Source: Sphingopyxis sp. DBS4 (GTDB lineage Bacteria; Pseudomonadota; Alphaproteobacteria; Sphingomonadales; Sphingomonadaceae). Taken from it: a stretch of 64,000 nucleotides of DNA. The DNA lies in contig NZ_CP102384.1 in assembly GCF_024628865.1 (NCBI RefSeq), positions 1,809,001 to 1,873,000 of the forward strand, given 5' to 3'. The notes under the pieces were generated by a model that saw only the letters and a list, made by a program, of their open reading frames with translations, searched no databases and had not been told where the DNA came from. The position numbers and the translations under genes were made by a program. Shown here in pieces: positions 16,763-27,354 of this stretch; position 1 is the stretch's first letter, and each line of letters begins with the position of its first letter.

Positions 16763-17836
16763 ATGTATAGTGAAAGCGACCTGCAAGCCGCGGTCGATGC
16801 GAAGGTGTTGACGCCGGAGGCCGCGCAGGCCTTTCGGTCGCATATCGCATCGGTGCGCGAAGCTCCCGGAGCGGACGAGGAATCCTTCCGCCTCATCACC
16901 GGTTTCAACGACATCTTCGTCAGCATCGCCGCGGTAATCCTGCTCGTCGCGGTCGGCTGGATCGGCGAATCGATCCACCCCGCACTCGCCGGCGCTTTCG
17001 TTGCCGCATCGGCGTGGGGTCTCGCCGAATATTTCACGCGCAAACGCCGTATGGCGCTGCCGAGCATCGTCCTCGTCCTCGCCTTTTCGGCGGGGGTCTG
17101 CGCAACGATGATCGGCTTCCTGTTCAAGCATGGCGAGGACATCTTCGGCCCGCGGCTCGGCGATACGACCGCGGCTATCCTCTTCGGCTCCATCGCCGCG
17201 GTGACGGCTGTCGCGACATGGTTCCACTGGAAGCGCTTCATGGTGCCGATCACCGTCGCCGCCGGAACCGCGGCCCTCGCCGCGACCGCGGTGGCGCTCG
17301 TGCTGGCCGCCACCGGCGTGCCCGGCCCCGACGGCACACTGCCGATGATCCTCGTGCTGATCGCCGGCCTCGGCGTCTTCACGCTCGCCATGTGGTGGGA
17401 CCGCAGCGACCGCGTGCGCCAGACGCGCCGCAGCGACGTCGCCTTCTGGCTTCACCTGCTCGCCGCGCCGATGATTGCTCACCCGGCCTTTCACCTGCTG
17501 GGCGTGACGCGCGGCGACGATATCGGCAGCGGCGCGGCGGTGCTCGTCATCGGCATCTATATCCTGTTCGGGCTGATCGCGCTCGCGATCGACCGCCGCG
17601 CGCTGCTCGTCTCGGCGCTCGCCTATGTGCTGTTCGCGATGACGCAGCTTTTCCGCACTTTCGGCGCGGTCGAACTCAACGTCGCGCTGACGGCGTTCGT
17701 GATCGGGTCGGCGCTGCTGCTGCTTTCCGCCTTCTGGCAGAATGCCCGGGCCGCGGTGGTCGGCCTGCTCCCCGACAATCTGGCGAGCCAGCTGCCGGCG
17801 ACGATCCGTTCGATCAGTCCCCGACCAGCTTCATAA
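16763..17836 (+). CDS. Polytopic membrane protein, DUF2157-like
   Basis: 357 aa. A soluble N-terminus (1-45) is followed by roughly ten closely spaced hydrophobic helices from residue 50 to 340. No catalytic motifs are visible; the layout resembles DUF2157/DUF4401 proteins of unknown role. The end overlaps the convergent DUF2794 gene by 23 bp. Confidence 0.7.
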   Translation: MYSESDLQAAVDAKVLTPEAAQAFRSHIASVREAPGADEESFRLITGFNDIFVSIAAVILLVAVGWIGESIHPALAGAFVAASAWGLAEYFTRKRRMALPSIVLVLAFSAGVCATMIGFLFKHGEDIFGPRLGDTTAAILFGSIAAVTAVATWFHWKRFMVPITVAAGTAALAATAVALVLAATGVPGPDGTLPMILVLIAGLGVFTLAMWWDRSDRVRQTRRSDVAFWLHLLAAPMIAHPAFHLLGVTRGDDIGSGAAVLVIGIYILFGLIALAIDRRALLVSALAYVLFAMTQLFRTFGAVELNVALTAFVIGSALLLLSAFWQNARAAVVGLLPDNLASQLPATIRSISPRPAS

Positions 17837-18161
17837 GCTTGCGCTCGACGGGGGCGAGCACGCCTGCAAGCTCGTCCCCGCGCTTCAATATCGCCCCGGC
17901 TTCGGAGACAAGGGCCCACATGCCCTGCCGGCTCCGCAAGGCGGGGCGTTTTTCTATGCGATATTCGGGCCGCTCGGCGGCGCGGCGAAAGGCGGAGAAA
18001 ATCGCGGCATCGCGGTGGAAATCCATCGCATAGTCGCGCCAATGCCCCGCGGCGACCATACGGCCATAGAGGTCGAGGATGCGCATCAATTCGGTGCGCT
18101 CGAAGCCGGTTTGCTGCGGTGCCGCCCGATTGCCGAACGGCAGAGGCGTCACCGTTCCCAT
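17814..18161 (-). CDS. DUF2794 domain-containing protein
   Basis: 115 aa small soluble protein with ERTELMRILDLYGRMVAAGHWRDYAMDF and an EYRIEKRP segment, typical of the alphaproteobacterial DUF2794 family of unknown function. Its ATG overlaps the stop of cysE by one base (TGATG), so it is translationally coupled to serine acetyltransferase. Confidence 0.85.
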   Translation of the reverse strand: MGTVTPLPFGNRAAPQQTGFERTELMRILDLYGRMVAAGHWRDYAMDFHRDAAIFSAFRRAAERPEYRIEKRPALRSRQGMWALVSEAGAILKRGDELAGVLAPVERKLMKLVGD

Positions 18162-18880
18162 CAGGCGCTTTTCCGACTCCCCTTGCGCTGCGGCGCGTCG
18201 GCTTCCCCTTTGAGCGCATCGCGCTCGGCGACCAGCATCGCGATCTGCTTCTGCATCTGCTCGAGCTGGCATTGCAGCAGTTCGAGTTTCTGCGTCGCGG
18301 GATCGAAGGTCTCGCAGCACGGCGTGCCATAGGGGACGAATTCGCGCGCATATTCGCTTGCGTCGAGCAGGGTTGAGCGCGCCGGGATGCCGACCATCAC
18401 CGCGCCTTCGGGCACATCCTTGGTCACCACCGCATTGGCGCCGACGCGCGCCCGCGCATGGACGGTGACGGGGCCGAGAATCTGCGCGCCCGACCCGACG
18501 ATCACATCGTCGCACAGCGTCGGGTGGCGCTTGCCGCCGATGCCGTTGGCGGGATCGGTGCCGCCCAGCGTCACGTCCTGATAGATGGAGACATTGTCGC
18601 CGATCTCGGCGGTCTCGCCGATCACCACGCCAAAGCCGTGATCGATGAACAGATGACGTCCGATCGTCGCGCCCGGATGGATGTCGATCCCGGTCAGCCA
18701 GCGCGACAGATGATTGACGAAGCGCGCAAGGAAGAACAGGTCCGCCTCGAACAGCCAGTGCGCGATGCGGTGCATCCCGACCGCGAGCAGCCCCGGATAG
18801 AGCAGGATTTCCCAGCGCGTCCGCGGCGCGGGATCGCGCGCCTTGATCGAATCCAGATAGGCGATCAGCCCGTTGAACAT
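18161..18880 (-). CDS. cysE: Serine O-acetyltransferase (EpsC/CysE family)
   Basis: 239 aa. Makes O-acetylserine from serine and acetyl-CoA, the first step of cysteine synthesis. An N-terminal helical domain (1-70) is followed by a left-handed beta-helix of hexapeptide repeats (75-190) with DIHPGATIG, DHGFGVVIGETAEIG and SIYQDVTLGG. A Gln/Glu-rich coiled coil at the C-terminus (about 205-230) is unusual in length. AGGGGAC lies 6 nt before ATG 18880. Confidence 0.9.
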   Translation of the reverse strand: MFNGLIAYLDSIKARDPAPRTRWEILLYPGLLAVGMHRIAHWLFEADLFFLARFVNHLSRWLTGIDIHPGATIGRHLFIDHGFGVVIGETAEIGDNVSIYQDVTLGGTDPANGIGGKRHPTLCDDVIVGSGAQILGPVTVHARARVGANAVVTKDVPEGAVMVGIPARSTLLDASEYAREFVPYGTPCCETFDPATQKLELLQCQLEQMQKQIAMLVAERDALKGEADAPQRKGSRKSA

Positions 18881-18967
18881 GCGTCTGTCCCCTGCGACCC
18901 TATTTCTGTACCGCGCAAGATAGATGTTCAGCGGCGGCATTTCCACCCCCGCGCGTGCTTTTGTCGC

Positions 18968-19600
18968 TCAGCGCCCGAAAAGGCCGATCCGCAGCAGCCG
19001 CAATTCCTCGCTCCGCCAGCGCCGTTCGCCATCGCGCGCGGCGATCGCGGCGGCCCAGCGGTCGAGCATCAGCAGGGCCTTTTTCCCCCGAAAAGACGCG
19101 CGCGACGGGATCGGCTGGTCGCGGGCATCGGCGAAGAGTTGCCGCGCCTCCGCTTCGCCTTGCTGAAGCCCGGCGCCCCAGAGCAATCCCCAGCGCGCCC
19201 CGCCAGCGCCGCCCGAAAGGGAGAACAAGGCTTCACCGAACCCCGCCGCCGCGTCGCGCCGTTCCGTTTCGTTTTCGGCAAGCAGCATTGCCTCGGCAGC
19301 ATCGACAAGCGCATCGAGCCCACTCTGCCCGCCCCATGCCGCCTGCAATTCGGCAAGCAGCGGCTCGCCCTTCGGCAGCATCGCGGGATCGCTGGCGAGC
19401 AGCGCCATCATGTCGCGCCACCAGGCGAGCTTGATCTGCCCGATCATCGGCTCGCGCGCATCGCCGAGCAGCTTGGTCAATCGCTCGGCGAGCGCCCACA
19501 GCGCCGTGATCGCGGGCCGCCGGTCGCGCGGTACCGCCACCATAACGCGCGGGTCGCGGATGTCGGGGCACCGGAGGGTTTCGGAAGCGGCGTTCTCCAT
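18968..19600 (-). CDS. Squalene/phytoene synthase family protein, short form
   Basis: 210 aa, much shorter than functional phytoene synthases (about 300). It keeps VPRDRRPAITALWALAERL and QIKLAWWRDMM (about 65-75) but I see no pair of DxxxD catalytic motifs. It resembles the short homologues related to the complex I assembly factor NDUFAF6. An NDUFS4-like protein is encoded at 29513-29791, but a shared role is only suggestive. Confidence 0.75.
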   Translation of the reverse strand: MENAASETLRCPDIRDPRVMVAVPRDRRPAITALWALAERLTKLLGDAREPMIGQIKLAWWRDMMALLASDPAMLPKGEPLLAELQAAWGGQSGLDALVDAAEAMLLAENETERRDAAAGFGEALFSLSGGAGGARWGLLWGAGLQQGEAEARQLFADARDQPIPSRASFRGKKALLMLDRWAAAIAARDGERRWRSEELRLLRIGLFGR

Positions 19601-19625
19601 AATCGGGCCGCTACCACTACACCGT

Positions 19626-19708
19626 CGTCATTGCGAGCGAAGCGAAGCAATCCAGAGCGGTTTACGCACACTCTGGATTGCTTCGTCGCTTCGCTCCTCG
19701 CAATGACG
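19626..19708. repeat. Long palindromic repeat, GTCATTGCGAG family
   Basis: Arms CGTCATTGCGAGCGAAGCGA and the matching TCGCTTCGCTCCTCGCAATGAC enclose an inner CCAGAG/CTCTGG stem. Lies between pdhB and the squalene/phytoene synthase-like gene. Related elements: 29403-29500, 45615-45691 and 49010-49141. Confidence 0.9.
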
Positions 19709-19715
19709 AGGATAT

Positions 19716-21113
19716 TTATGTCCGATTGCACACCGCCTTCACCGCCGCGATCACCCGCGGTGTGTCGACCAGAGCCGCCTTTTCGAGATTGTCGGCATAG
19801 GGCAGCGGCACATCCTCGTTGCAGACGCGCACCACCGGGGCGTCGAGATCGTCGAAGCCCTGCTCCATCGCGACCATCGCGAGCTCGCTGGCGATCGAAC
19901 AGGTCGGCCAGCCCTCCTCGACGACGACGAGGCGATTGGTCTTCTTGAGGCTGGCGAGCACCGTCGCGATGTCGAGCGGACGGATCGTGCGCAGGTCGAT
20001 GACCTCGGCCTCGATCCCCTCGCCCGCCAGCGCATCAGCGGCTTCGAGCGCGAGCCCGACGCCGATCGAATAGCTGACGATCGTCACGTCCTTGCCTTCG
20101 CGCATCACCCGTGCCTTGCCGATCGGCAGGACATAGTCGGCGACGTCGGGAACGTCGAAGCTGCGGCCATAGAGGAGTTCGTTTTCGAGGAAGACGACCG
20201 GATCCTCGCTGCGGATCGCGGCCTTGAGCAGGCCCTTGGCATCGGCAGCGTCATAGGGCGCGATCACGATCAGGCCGGGGACGCTCGCATACCAGGGGGC
20301 GTAATTCTGGCTGTGCTGCGCCGCGACACGCGACGCGGCGCCATTCGGCCCCCGGAACACGATCGGGCAGCGCATCTGGCCGCCCGACATATAATTGGTC
20401 TTCGCGGCCGAGTTGATGATGTGATCGATCGCCTGCATCGCGAAATTGAAGGTCATAAACTCGATGATCGGCTTGAGCCCGCCCATCGCCGCACCGGTGC
20501 CGAGCCCGGCGAAGCCATATTCGGTGATCGGCGTGTCGATGACACGGCGCGCGCCGAATTCGTCGAGCAGCCCCTGCGTCACCTTGTAGGCACCCTGATA
20601 TTCGGCGACCTCCTCGCCCATCACGAAGATGCGGTCGTCGGCGCGCATCTCTTCCGCCATCGCATCGCGAAGCGCCTCGCGGACGGTGAGCTTCACCGTC
20701 GCCGTACCCTCGGGAATCGACGGATCGGCGGCGCGCACGGCGGGCGCGGGCGCCTTGACCGTCGCCCCAGCGGAAGCTGGGGCCGCTGGCGTCGGCTCGC
20801 TCTCGTTGGCGGCCCCAGCTTCCGCTGGGGCGACGGTCTTGGCGGGCGCAGGCGCAGGCGCCGCCTCTTCCCCCTCGCCCGCGATCGTCGCGATCACGGT
20901 GCCGACCTTCACATTGTCGGTGCCTTCGGGAACCAGGATCGACGCGATCGTGCCTTCGTCGATCGCTTCATATTCCATCGTCGCCTTGTCAGTCTCGATC
21001 TCCGCCAAAATGTCGCCCGACTTGACCGTGTCGCCTTCCTTGACGAGCCACTTGGCGAGCGTGCCCTCTTCCATCGTCGGCGATAGCGCCGGCATCTTCA
21101 GTTCGATCGCCAT
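19716..21113 (-). CDS. pdhB: Pyruvate dehydrogenase E1 subunit beta with lipoyl domain
   Basis: 465 aa. A lipoyl domain (1-80) with the lipoylated Lys43 in [10 protein letters not shown], an Ala/Pro linker (82-128), then the E1-beta transketolase-like domain (about 135-465) with [17 protein letters not shown] and [13 protein letters not shown]. The lipoyl domain on E1-beta is the usual alphaproteobacterial arrangement. The linker is partly built from a perfect 30-bp inverted repeat (20757-20838) encoding TVAPAEAGA and APASAGATV. Starts 1 bp after pdhA ends. Confidence 0.95.
   Translation of the reverse strand: MAIELKMPALSPTMEEGTLAKWLVKEGDTVKSGDILAEIETDKATMEYEAIDEGTIASILVPEGTDNVKVGTVIATIAGEGEEAAPAPAPAKTVAPAEAGAANESEPTPAAPASAGATVKAPAPAVRAADPSIPEGTATVKLTVREALRDAMAEEMRADDRIFVMGEEVAEYQGAYKVTQGLLDEFGARRVIDTPITEYGFAGLGTGAAMGGLKPIIEFMTFNFAMQAIDHIINSAAKTNYMSGGQMRCPIVFRGPNGAASRVAAQHSQNYAPWYASVPGLIVIAPYDAADAKGLLKAAIRSEDPVVFLENELLYGRSFDVPDVADYVLPIGKARVMREGKDVTIVSYSIGVGLALEAADALAGEGIEAEVIDLRTIRPLDIATVLASLKKTNRLVVVEEGWPTCSIASELAMVAMEQGFDDLDAPVVRVCNEDVPLPYADNLEKAALVDTPRVIAAVKAVCNRT
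20757..20838. repeat. Perfect 30-bp inverted repeat inside the pdhB linker
   Basis: Left arm 20757-20786 and right arm 20809-20838 are exact reverse complements separated by 22 bp. Each arm holds its own CCCCAG-CGGAAG-CTGGGG mini-palindrome. The element is in frame and codes for residues 92-119 of PdhB, between the lipoyl and catalytic domains. It looks like a REP-type element captured in coding sequence. Confidence 0.85.
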
Positions 21114-21114
21114 C

Positions 21115-22185
21115 TCAATATTGCTCCACCAGCACGTCGGTATAAAGTTCGTGAAGTTCGGGTTCGGGCGCGCTTTCGGCGAAGTCGGCCGCGTCGCTCA
21201 CGATCTGGCGGATTTCCTTGTCGATATCCTTGACCTTGTCCTCCGTGATCCCGGCGTCGAGCATCAGCTTCTTGAGATGCTCGATCGCGTCGCTCTTGTC
21301 GCGCACCGCCTGCACTTCCTCGCGGCTGCGATATTTGGCGGGGTCGGACATCGAGTGGCCGCGATAGCGATAGGTCTTGAGTTCGAGCAGGATCGGCCCC
21401 TTGCCCGCGCGCACCCATTCGAGCGCCGCTTCGGCCGCGCCGCGCACCGCGAGCACGTCCATGCCGTCGACCTGCATGCCGGGAATGCGGAAGCTTTCGC
21501 CGCGGCGATAGAGCTGATCTTCGGCGCTGCTGCGGTTGACCGAGGTGCCCATGGCGTACTGGTTGTTCTCGATCACGAAGATGATCGGCAGCTTCCAGAG
21601 CTCGGCCATGTTGAAGCTCTCGTACACCTGGCCCTGGTTCGCGGCGCCGTCGCCAAAATAGGCCATGGCGACGCCGCCGTCGCCGCGATATTTGTGCGCG
21701 AAGGCGAGGCCGGTGCCGAGCGACACCTGCGCGCCGACGATGCCGTGACCGCCATAGAATTTATGCTCGACGCTGAACATGTGCATCGAGCCGCCCTTGC
21801 CGCGCGAAATGCCCGCGGCGCGACCGGTGAGTTCGGCCATGATCACCTTGGGGTCGATGCCGTAGGCGAGCATGTGACCGTGGTCGCGATAGCCGGTGAT
21901 GACGCTGTCCTTGTCGCCGTCGAGCGCCGACTGGAGCCCGACCGCGACCGCTTCCTGGCCGATATAGAGGTGGCAGAAACCGCCGATCAGGCCAAGGCCG
22001 TAAAGCTGCCCCGCCTTCTCCTCGAAGCGGCGGATAAGCAGCATTTCGCGATAGAATTTCTCAAGCTCTTCGGGCGTCGCCTGATAGGGAGCGGGCTCGC
22101 TCGGCTGCTCGCGGTTGGTGGCGGGCGCTGGGGTGGAAGCGGATTTTTTCGGCGCGGCAGTCTTACGCGCAGGTTCTTTGGCCAA
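21115..22185 (-). CDS. pdhA: Pyruvate dehydrogenase E1 subunit alpha
   Basis: 356 aa. Thiamine diphosphate-binding E1-alpha: [23 protein letters not shown], the TPP motif [19 protein letters not shown] (about 185-203) and the phosphorylation-loop-like [15 protein letters not shown]. An extra N-terminal Lys/Ala/Pro-rich tail (1-30) precedes the domain. First gene of pdhA-pdhB. Converts pyruvate to acetyl units for the complex. Confidence 0.95.
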   Translation of the reverse strand: MAKEPARKTAAPKKSASTPAPATNREQPSEPAPYQATPEELEKFYREMLLIRRFEEKAGQLYGLGLIGGFCHLYIGQEAVAVGLQSALDGDKDSVITGYRDHGHMLAYGIDPKVIMAELTGRAAGISRGKGGSMHMFSVEHKFYGGHGIVGAQVSLGTGLAFAHKYRGDGGVAMAYFGDGAANQGQVYESFNMAELWKLPIIFVIENNQYAMGTSVNRSSAEDQLYRRGESFRIPGMQVDGMDVLAVRGAAEAALEWVRAGKGPILLELKTYRYRGHSMSDPAKYRSREEVQAVRDKSDAIEHLKKLMLDAGITEDKVKDIDKEIRQIVSDAADFAESAPEPELHELYTDVLVEQY

Positions 22186-22392
22186 GGCGGATTTCCTCTT
22201 GCGGTTAGCCGTTACGGCAAGGCCCCCTATAGGAGAGCGACGGCCCGCTTGGCAACGCCCGCTTGGCGGGCACAGGGCCCGGCGTTACGTATGCATTTTT
22301 TGCAATCAGGGAGTGGAGAAGAAGGGGCGTCCTACCCTTCAGACCATGGGCCCTGAAACAGGTCCAGGGTGACGAATGTTTCAGGGGCCAGC

Positions 22393-22718
22393 TTACGGCT
22401 TCTCGTTACCGTCCATCGGAATGGCGATCTCATCGGGGTGCATGACCCCCAGCTTCTCGCGGACATATTCGTCGGCCAGGTCGGGGTCGACGCGGCGCCG
22501 GTCGAGCAGGTTGACCCGATTCTGAAGCTCGCTCTGCTTCTTGGCGAGCTGGTTCAGCACGATGCGCTTCTTCTCGACCGACTGGCTGTAGTCGCCCCAG
22601 GCATAAAGCCCCGTCGGCCCGAAGATCGCATAGCCGATCATCGCCAGCACCGCGATCAGCGCCACCGCGGGACCAATGGCCCGATTCATCGATTTGCGGA
22701 ATTTGTGGCGCTGCGTCA
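22393..22718 (-). CDS. ftsB: Septum formation initiator FtsB/DivIC-like
   Basis: 108 aa from ATG 22718. One TM helix (about 15-37), then a periplasmic coiled coil (50-75, YSQSVEKKRIVLNQLAKKQS) and the conserved DPDLADEYVREKLG segment. Bitopic cell-division protein of the FtsBLQ complex. It sits just upstream of pdhA, as in other sphingomonads. An internal ATG at 22689 is a possible shorter start. Confidence 0.85.
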
Positions 22719-22797
22719 TTTCGGCCCTTGAATCAGAGTTGATTCGCGGCGTCAAGGCATCAAACTCCATTGGGAGGAAAATGCGCTCCCGTCCGTC

Positions 22798-23616
22798 TCA
22801 ATGCGCCAGCATCACCGGCATGTCAGCCGCAGCGAGCAGATGCCGCGTCGTCCCGCCCAGCAACCATTCGACCACCGCCGGATAGCGATAGGCGCCGGCC
22901 ACCAGCAGGTCGGCGCCGACGTCATGCGCTTCGCGCATGAGCTGCGCGCCCAAATTCGCATGGTCAGGCGCCACAACGTGCAGCGCGGCCTCCGTTCCGG
23001 CTTCGGCCAGCAGCCGCGTCAGCCCGCGCACGGCATCGTCGCGCGCACCGATGCGGATGCCGGTGATCCGATCGGCATGCCGTAGCCACGGACCGGCACC
23101 CTCGATCGCATGGCGCGCGACCTCGCTGTCGCTGAGGCCCACGGCGATATGCGCGAAAGCCGTGCGCTCGCCGCCGCGCCAGCCCGGCGGCACGATCAGC
23201 ACCGGCTTGCCGCTGCGAAAGATCGCGGCATGAAAGGCGTCGGCGCTGTCGAGATTGGCCTCGCGCACCAGCACGAGGATGATCACGTCGGCCGCCTTCG
23301 CTTCCTCGCAGAGCAGCGCCGCCTCGGCCCCGACCAGTGCCTTCCATCGCACCGGCGGCGTGCCCTCGGCCGCGCCGGTATTCCAGGCCAGAAAAGCCGA
23401 GCGGACGGCCTGCGCGCGTTCCTGCGCAGTGCCTTCCCGGCGTTCGCGAAGGAGCTGGATGTCGATTTCCTCGGGCGCGACGACCAGATGTTCGGGATCG
23501 ACGACGACATGCAGCGCCTCGATGCTGGCGCCACCCAGCGACCGCGCCGCGACGACGGCGGCGTCGAGGCAGGCGGGGGCGCTCGCGGCGCCGGTCAATA
23601 TGGCGAGCAGCCGCAT
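22798..23616 (-). CDS. Universal stress protein (tandem UspA)
   Basis: 272 aa with two Usp-like halves. The second half (about 145-272) ends in GADLLVAGAYRYPAVVEWLL-GG-TRHLLAAADMPVMLAH, the nucleotide-binding G-2x-G-9x-G-S/T type loop. Its ATG follows the crcB stop by one base (TGACATG), so it shares the fluoride-riboswitch transcript. A stress role under fluoride is inferred. Confidence 0.88.
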   Translation of the reverse strand: MRLLAILTGAASAPACLDAAVVAARSLGGASIEALHVVVDPEHLVVAPEEIDIQLLRERREGTAQERAQAVRSAFLAWNTGAAEGTPPVRWKALVGAEAALLCEEAKAADVIILVLVREANLDSADAFHAAIFRSGKPVLIVPPGWRGGERTAFAHIAVGLSDSEVARHAIEGAGPWLRHADRITGIRIGARDDAVRGLTRLLAEAGTEAALHVVAPDHANLGAQLMREAHDVGADLLVAGAYRYPAVVEWLLGGTTRHLLAAADMPVMLAH

Positions 23617-23617
23617 G

Positions 23618-24058
23618 TCAGCCTCGCATTCCGTGCAGCGCCGACGATCCCGCATATCCGGCCCAGACCGCCAGCAGGCACAGCAGGACCGAAAGCAGGA
23701 CGTTCGCCGCCGCCCGCACCGGTTCGCCGGATTGCAGCAGCGCGAGCGTTTGCAGGCTGAAGGAGGAAAAGGTCGTATAGCCGCCGCACAAACCGACCAG
23801 GATGAAGAGGCGCACGTCGGGCGGCACCGTCAGGCGCCCGCCGGGTTCGGTCAGCGCCGCGAACAGGCCGATCGCGAACGATCCGGTGACATTGATGACG
23901 ATCGTGCCCCAGGGCATGGCCTCGCCAAGGCGCGCCGTGATCAGCAGGTTGATCCAGTAGCGCAGCAGCGTGCCCGTGGCGCCGCCCGCGGCAAGCCAGA
24001 GCGCGGTCACCACCGCACCTGTCCCGCCGGCTTTCGTTGCAAAATCATCATGTCCCAT
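23618..24058 (-). CDS. crcB: Fluoride efflux channel CrcB/Fluc
   Basis: 146 aa, four TM helices. Fluc hallmarks: GATGTLLRYW (about 26-35), GTIVINVTGSFAIG (about 51-64) with the pore Asn, and GLCGGYTTFSSFS (about 89-101) with the Phe box and the Na+ turn. Exports fluoride as a dual-topology dimer. A fluoride riboswitch lies 50 nt upstream. The start codon follows GAGGAG with almost no spacing, and TCTCC/GGAGA can pair over it, so initiation may be structure-controlled. Confidence 0.92.
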   Translation of the reverse strand: MGHDDFATKAGGTGAVVTALWLAAGGATGTLLRYWINLLITARLGEAMPWGTIVINVTGSFAIGLFAALTEPGGRLTVPPDVRLFILVGLCGGYTTFSSFSLQTLALLQSGEPVRAAANVLLSVLLCLLAVWAGYAGSSALHGMRG

Positions 24059-24107
24059 CTCCTCGTGCGGGAGAAGGACGAACGCCTACCCGCGCACCAT
24101 GGCGCAA

Positions 24108-24155
24108 GGCAGGAGTCATCAGCCGGAATGGCGGTTATCGGGGAACTCCATCCCC
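24108..24155 (-). promoter_or_regulatory. Fluoride riboswitch (crcB motif)
   Basis: On the minus strand the leader reads GGGGATGGAGTTCCCC, then GATAACCGCC, then GGCTGATGACTCCTGCC. This is the crcB-motif layout: the first stem with GAUG, the unpaired AUAA pseudoknot loop, and the conserved CUGAUG-CUCCU 3' strand. Between it and crcB, a TCTCC-CGCACGA-GGAGA hairpin (24058-24074) covers the ribosome site, which suggests translational control. Confidence 0.9.
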
Positions 24156-24235
24156 ATCGGCGGCTGTTATAGCGCCAATCGGCGGCGATGACAACGAGCT
24201 GGGACAACGCGCGAACACGCCGCTGCGGGAGCCTC

Positions 24236-25006
24236 TCAAACGGGTCGCAGGAAAACCAGCCGGAAATCGCCGCGCTCCACGTCGGCGAGCGTGAACTGGA
24301 AGAAATTCAACTGTCCCCCGACGGGATGGTCGAATCCCCGCGCGCCGCCCTCGTGCGCCAGGATCGCCTGCCGCTCCCATAACGACGCGAACTCCGCGCT
24401 GTCGGCCCGCAGTCGCTCGACGACGGCGCGCACGCGCGGATCGGCCAGCGACCGTCCGTAATCGTGGCGGAACTCCGACAAAAGGCGCTCGGCGCGCGCG
24501 TGCCAGTCGGGAAGCAGGTCGCGCGCTGCGGGATGGAGGAACATGTAGTGGAGCAGGTTCGGATGCGCCTCCCCATCGAACAGGCCGGTGAACAAGGTGT
24601 GCGCCGCCGCGTTGGCGCAGCATACATACCAAGCAGGATCGAGGCCATAGGCGGGCCAGGGCAGCGCCTCGACCGCCGCGGCCAGCGCAGGCGGCGCGGC
24701 CTCCACGGGCGCGGCGACGGGCAGGTCGGGATCGCGCCGGTTGGCGAGCGCGAACATGTAATCGCGCTCGGCGCGCGACAGGCGCAGCGCGACGGCGAGG
24801 CGGGCCAGCGTCGCTGCCGAAGCACGGACGTCGCGCCCCTGCTCGATCCACGCCACCCATGTCGTCCCGATCCCGGCCAAGTCGGCCAGTTCCTCGCGGC
24901 GCAGGCCCGGCGTGCGGCGGCGGCGGAGCGGCCCCGCCGGCGCCATCGATTCGCGCCGGGCGCGCACGAAGGCGCCGAGCAGTGCGCGTTGTTCGTCCGT
25001 CTGCAT
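24236..25006 (-). CDS. Helix-turn-helix regulator with MmyB-like ligand domain
   Basis: 256 aa. An N-terminal XRE-type HTH (about 8-80; PGLRREELADLAGIGTTWVAWIEQGR) is followed by an MmyB-like PAS-type ligand domain (about 100-255; WPAYGLDPAWYVCCANAAA, HPNLLHYMFLHPAARDL). This family often represses a divergent oxidoreductase or methyltransferase gene and binds small lipophilic ligands. Divergent from the methyltransferase at 25094, with repeated sites between them. Confidence 0.88.
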   Translation of the reverse strand: MQTDEQRALLGAFVRARRESMAPAGPLRRRRTPGLRREELADLAGIGTTWVAWIEQGRDVRASAATLARLAVALRLSRAERDYMFALANRRDPDLPVAAPVEAAPPALAAAVEALPWPAYGLDPAWYVCCANAAAHTLFTGLFDGEAHPNLLHYMFLHPAARDLLPDWHARAERLLSEFRHDYGRSLADPRVRAVVERLRADSAEFASLWERQAILAHEGGARGFDHPVGGQLNFFQFTLADVERGDFRLVFLRPV

Positions 25007-25017
25007 GGATCAATTTA

Positions 25018-25053
25018 TAACAGGATAATTATCTCTATTGTAACAGGGTAATT
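25018..25053. promoter_or_regulatory. Candidate operator between divergent regulator and methyltransferase
   Basis: Direct repeats TAACAGGATAATT (25018-25030) and TAACAGGGTAATT (25041-25053), 23 bp apart, with a perfect palindrome GATAATTATC at 25024-25033. The AT-rich block stands out in a GC-rich context and lies between the two start codons. Confidence 0.5.
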
Positions 25054-25093
25054 TGTGGCGATCATCGCGGAGAAACCTTTGGAGGCAACACGC

Positions 25094-25852
25094 ATGACCG
25101 CCCACCACGATCAGATCGTCCAGGATCAATTCGGCCCCACCGCCAACGCCTATGTCGCCAGCAGCGTCCACGCGGCGGGCGCCGACCTGGTCCGCATCGG
25201 CGAGCGCGCGGCGAGCGCGCGTCCCCGCCGCGCGCTCGACCTGGGCGCGGGCGGCGGCCATGTCGCCTATGCGCTGGCACCCCATGCCGCAGAGGTGATT
25301 GCGTGCGACCTCTCGCCCGACATGCTGACCGCGGTCACCGCCGAAGCCGGCCGGCGCGGCCTCGGCAATATCGCGGTCGCGGCAGCGGCGGCCGAGGCCC
25401 TGCCCTTCGCCGACGGCAGCTTCGATTTCCTCGCCTGCCGCTTTTCGACCCACCATTGGCGCGATGCCGACGCCGGACTGCGCGAGGCGCGGCGCGTTCT
25501 GGCCGATGGCGCGCCGGCCATTTTCGCCGACGTCGTCGCCCCCGGCGGCGCGGCGCTCGACACCCATTTGCAGGCGGTTGAGGTGCTGCGCGATCCTTCG
25601 CACGTCCGCGATTATGCCGTCGCGGAATGGACTGCCATGCTCGCGCGCGCCGGTTTCTCGATCCGGGCCCTGACGCGGTCGCGGCTGCGCATGGATTTCG
25701 CCGGTTGGACCGCAAGAATGCGGACCCCGCCGGTGCAGGCGGACGCCATCCGCGCGCTCCAGCAGGCCGCGAGCCGCGATGTCACGGCGCATTATGCGAT
25801 CGAGCGCGACGGCTCCTTCACGATCGACGTGGCGCTGTTCGAGGCCGAATAG
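25094..25852 (+). CDS. Class I SAM-dependent methyltransferase
   Basis: 252 aa. SAM-binding motif I is ALDLGAGGGHVAYAL (about 47-61), followed by VIACDLSPDML, EALPFADGSFDFL and the UbiE-like CRFSTHHWRDADAGLREARRV segment. Substrate unknown. GGAGGC at a 7 nt spacing fixes ATG 25094 over the upstream in-frame ATG at 25055. Probably controlled by the divergent MmyB-like regulator. Confidence 0.88.
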   Translation: MTAHHDQIVQDQFGPTANAYVASSVHAAGADLVRIGERAASARPRRALDLGAGGGHVAYALAPHAAEVIACDLSPDMLTAVTAEAGRRGLGNIAVAAAAAEALPFADGSFDFLACRFSTHHWRDADAGLREARRVLADGAPAIFADVVAPGGAALDTHLQAVEVLRDPSHVRDYAVAEWTAMLARAGFSIRALTRSRLRMDFAGWTARMRTPPVQADAIRALQQAASRDVTAHYAIERDGSFTIDVALFEAE

Positions 25853-25864
25853 CCCGCGAGCCGA

Positions 25865-27244
<1,380 letters not shown>

Positions 27245-27354
27245 CTATGGAACCATTGGCCGCGCCTTGCTATATATCTGGACATGACCAAAGGGCTCAC
27301 GACCGGCACTCCCCTGACGGCACGAGGCTCGATAAAAGAAGAGGATAGTGCCCC

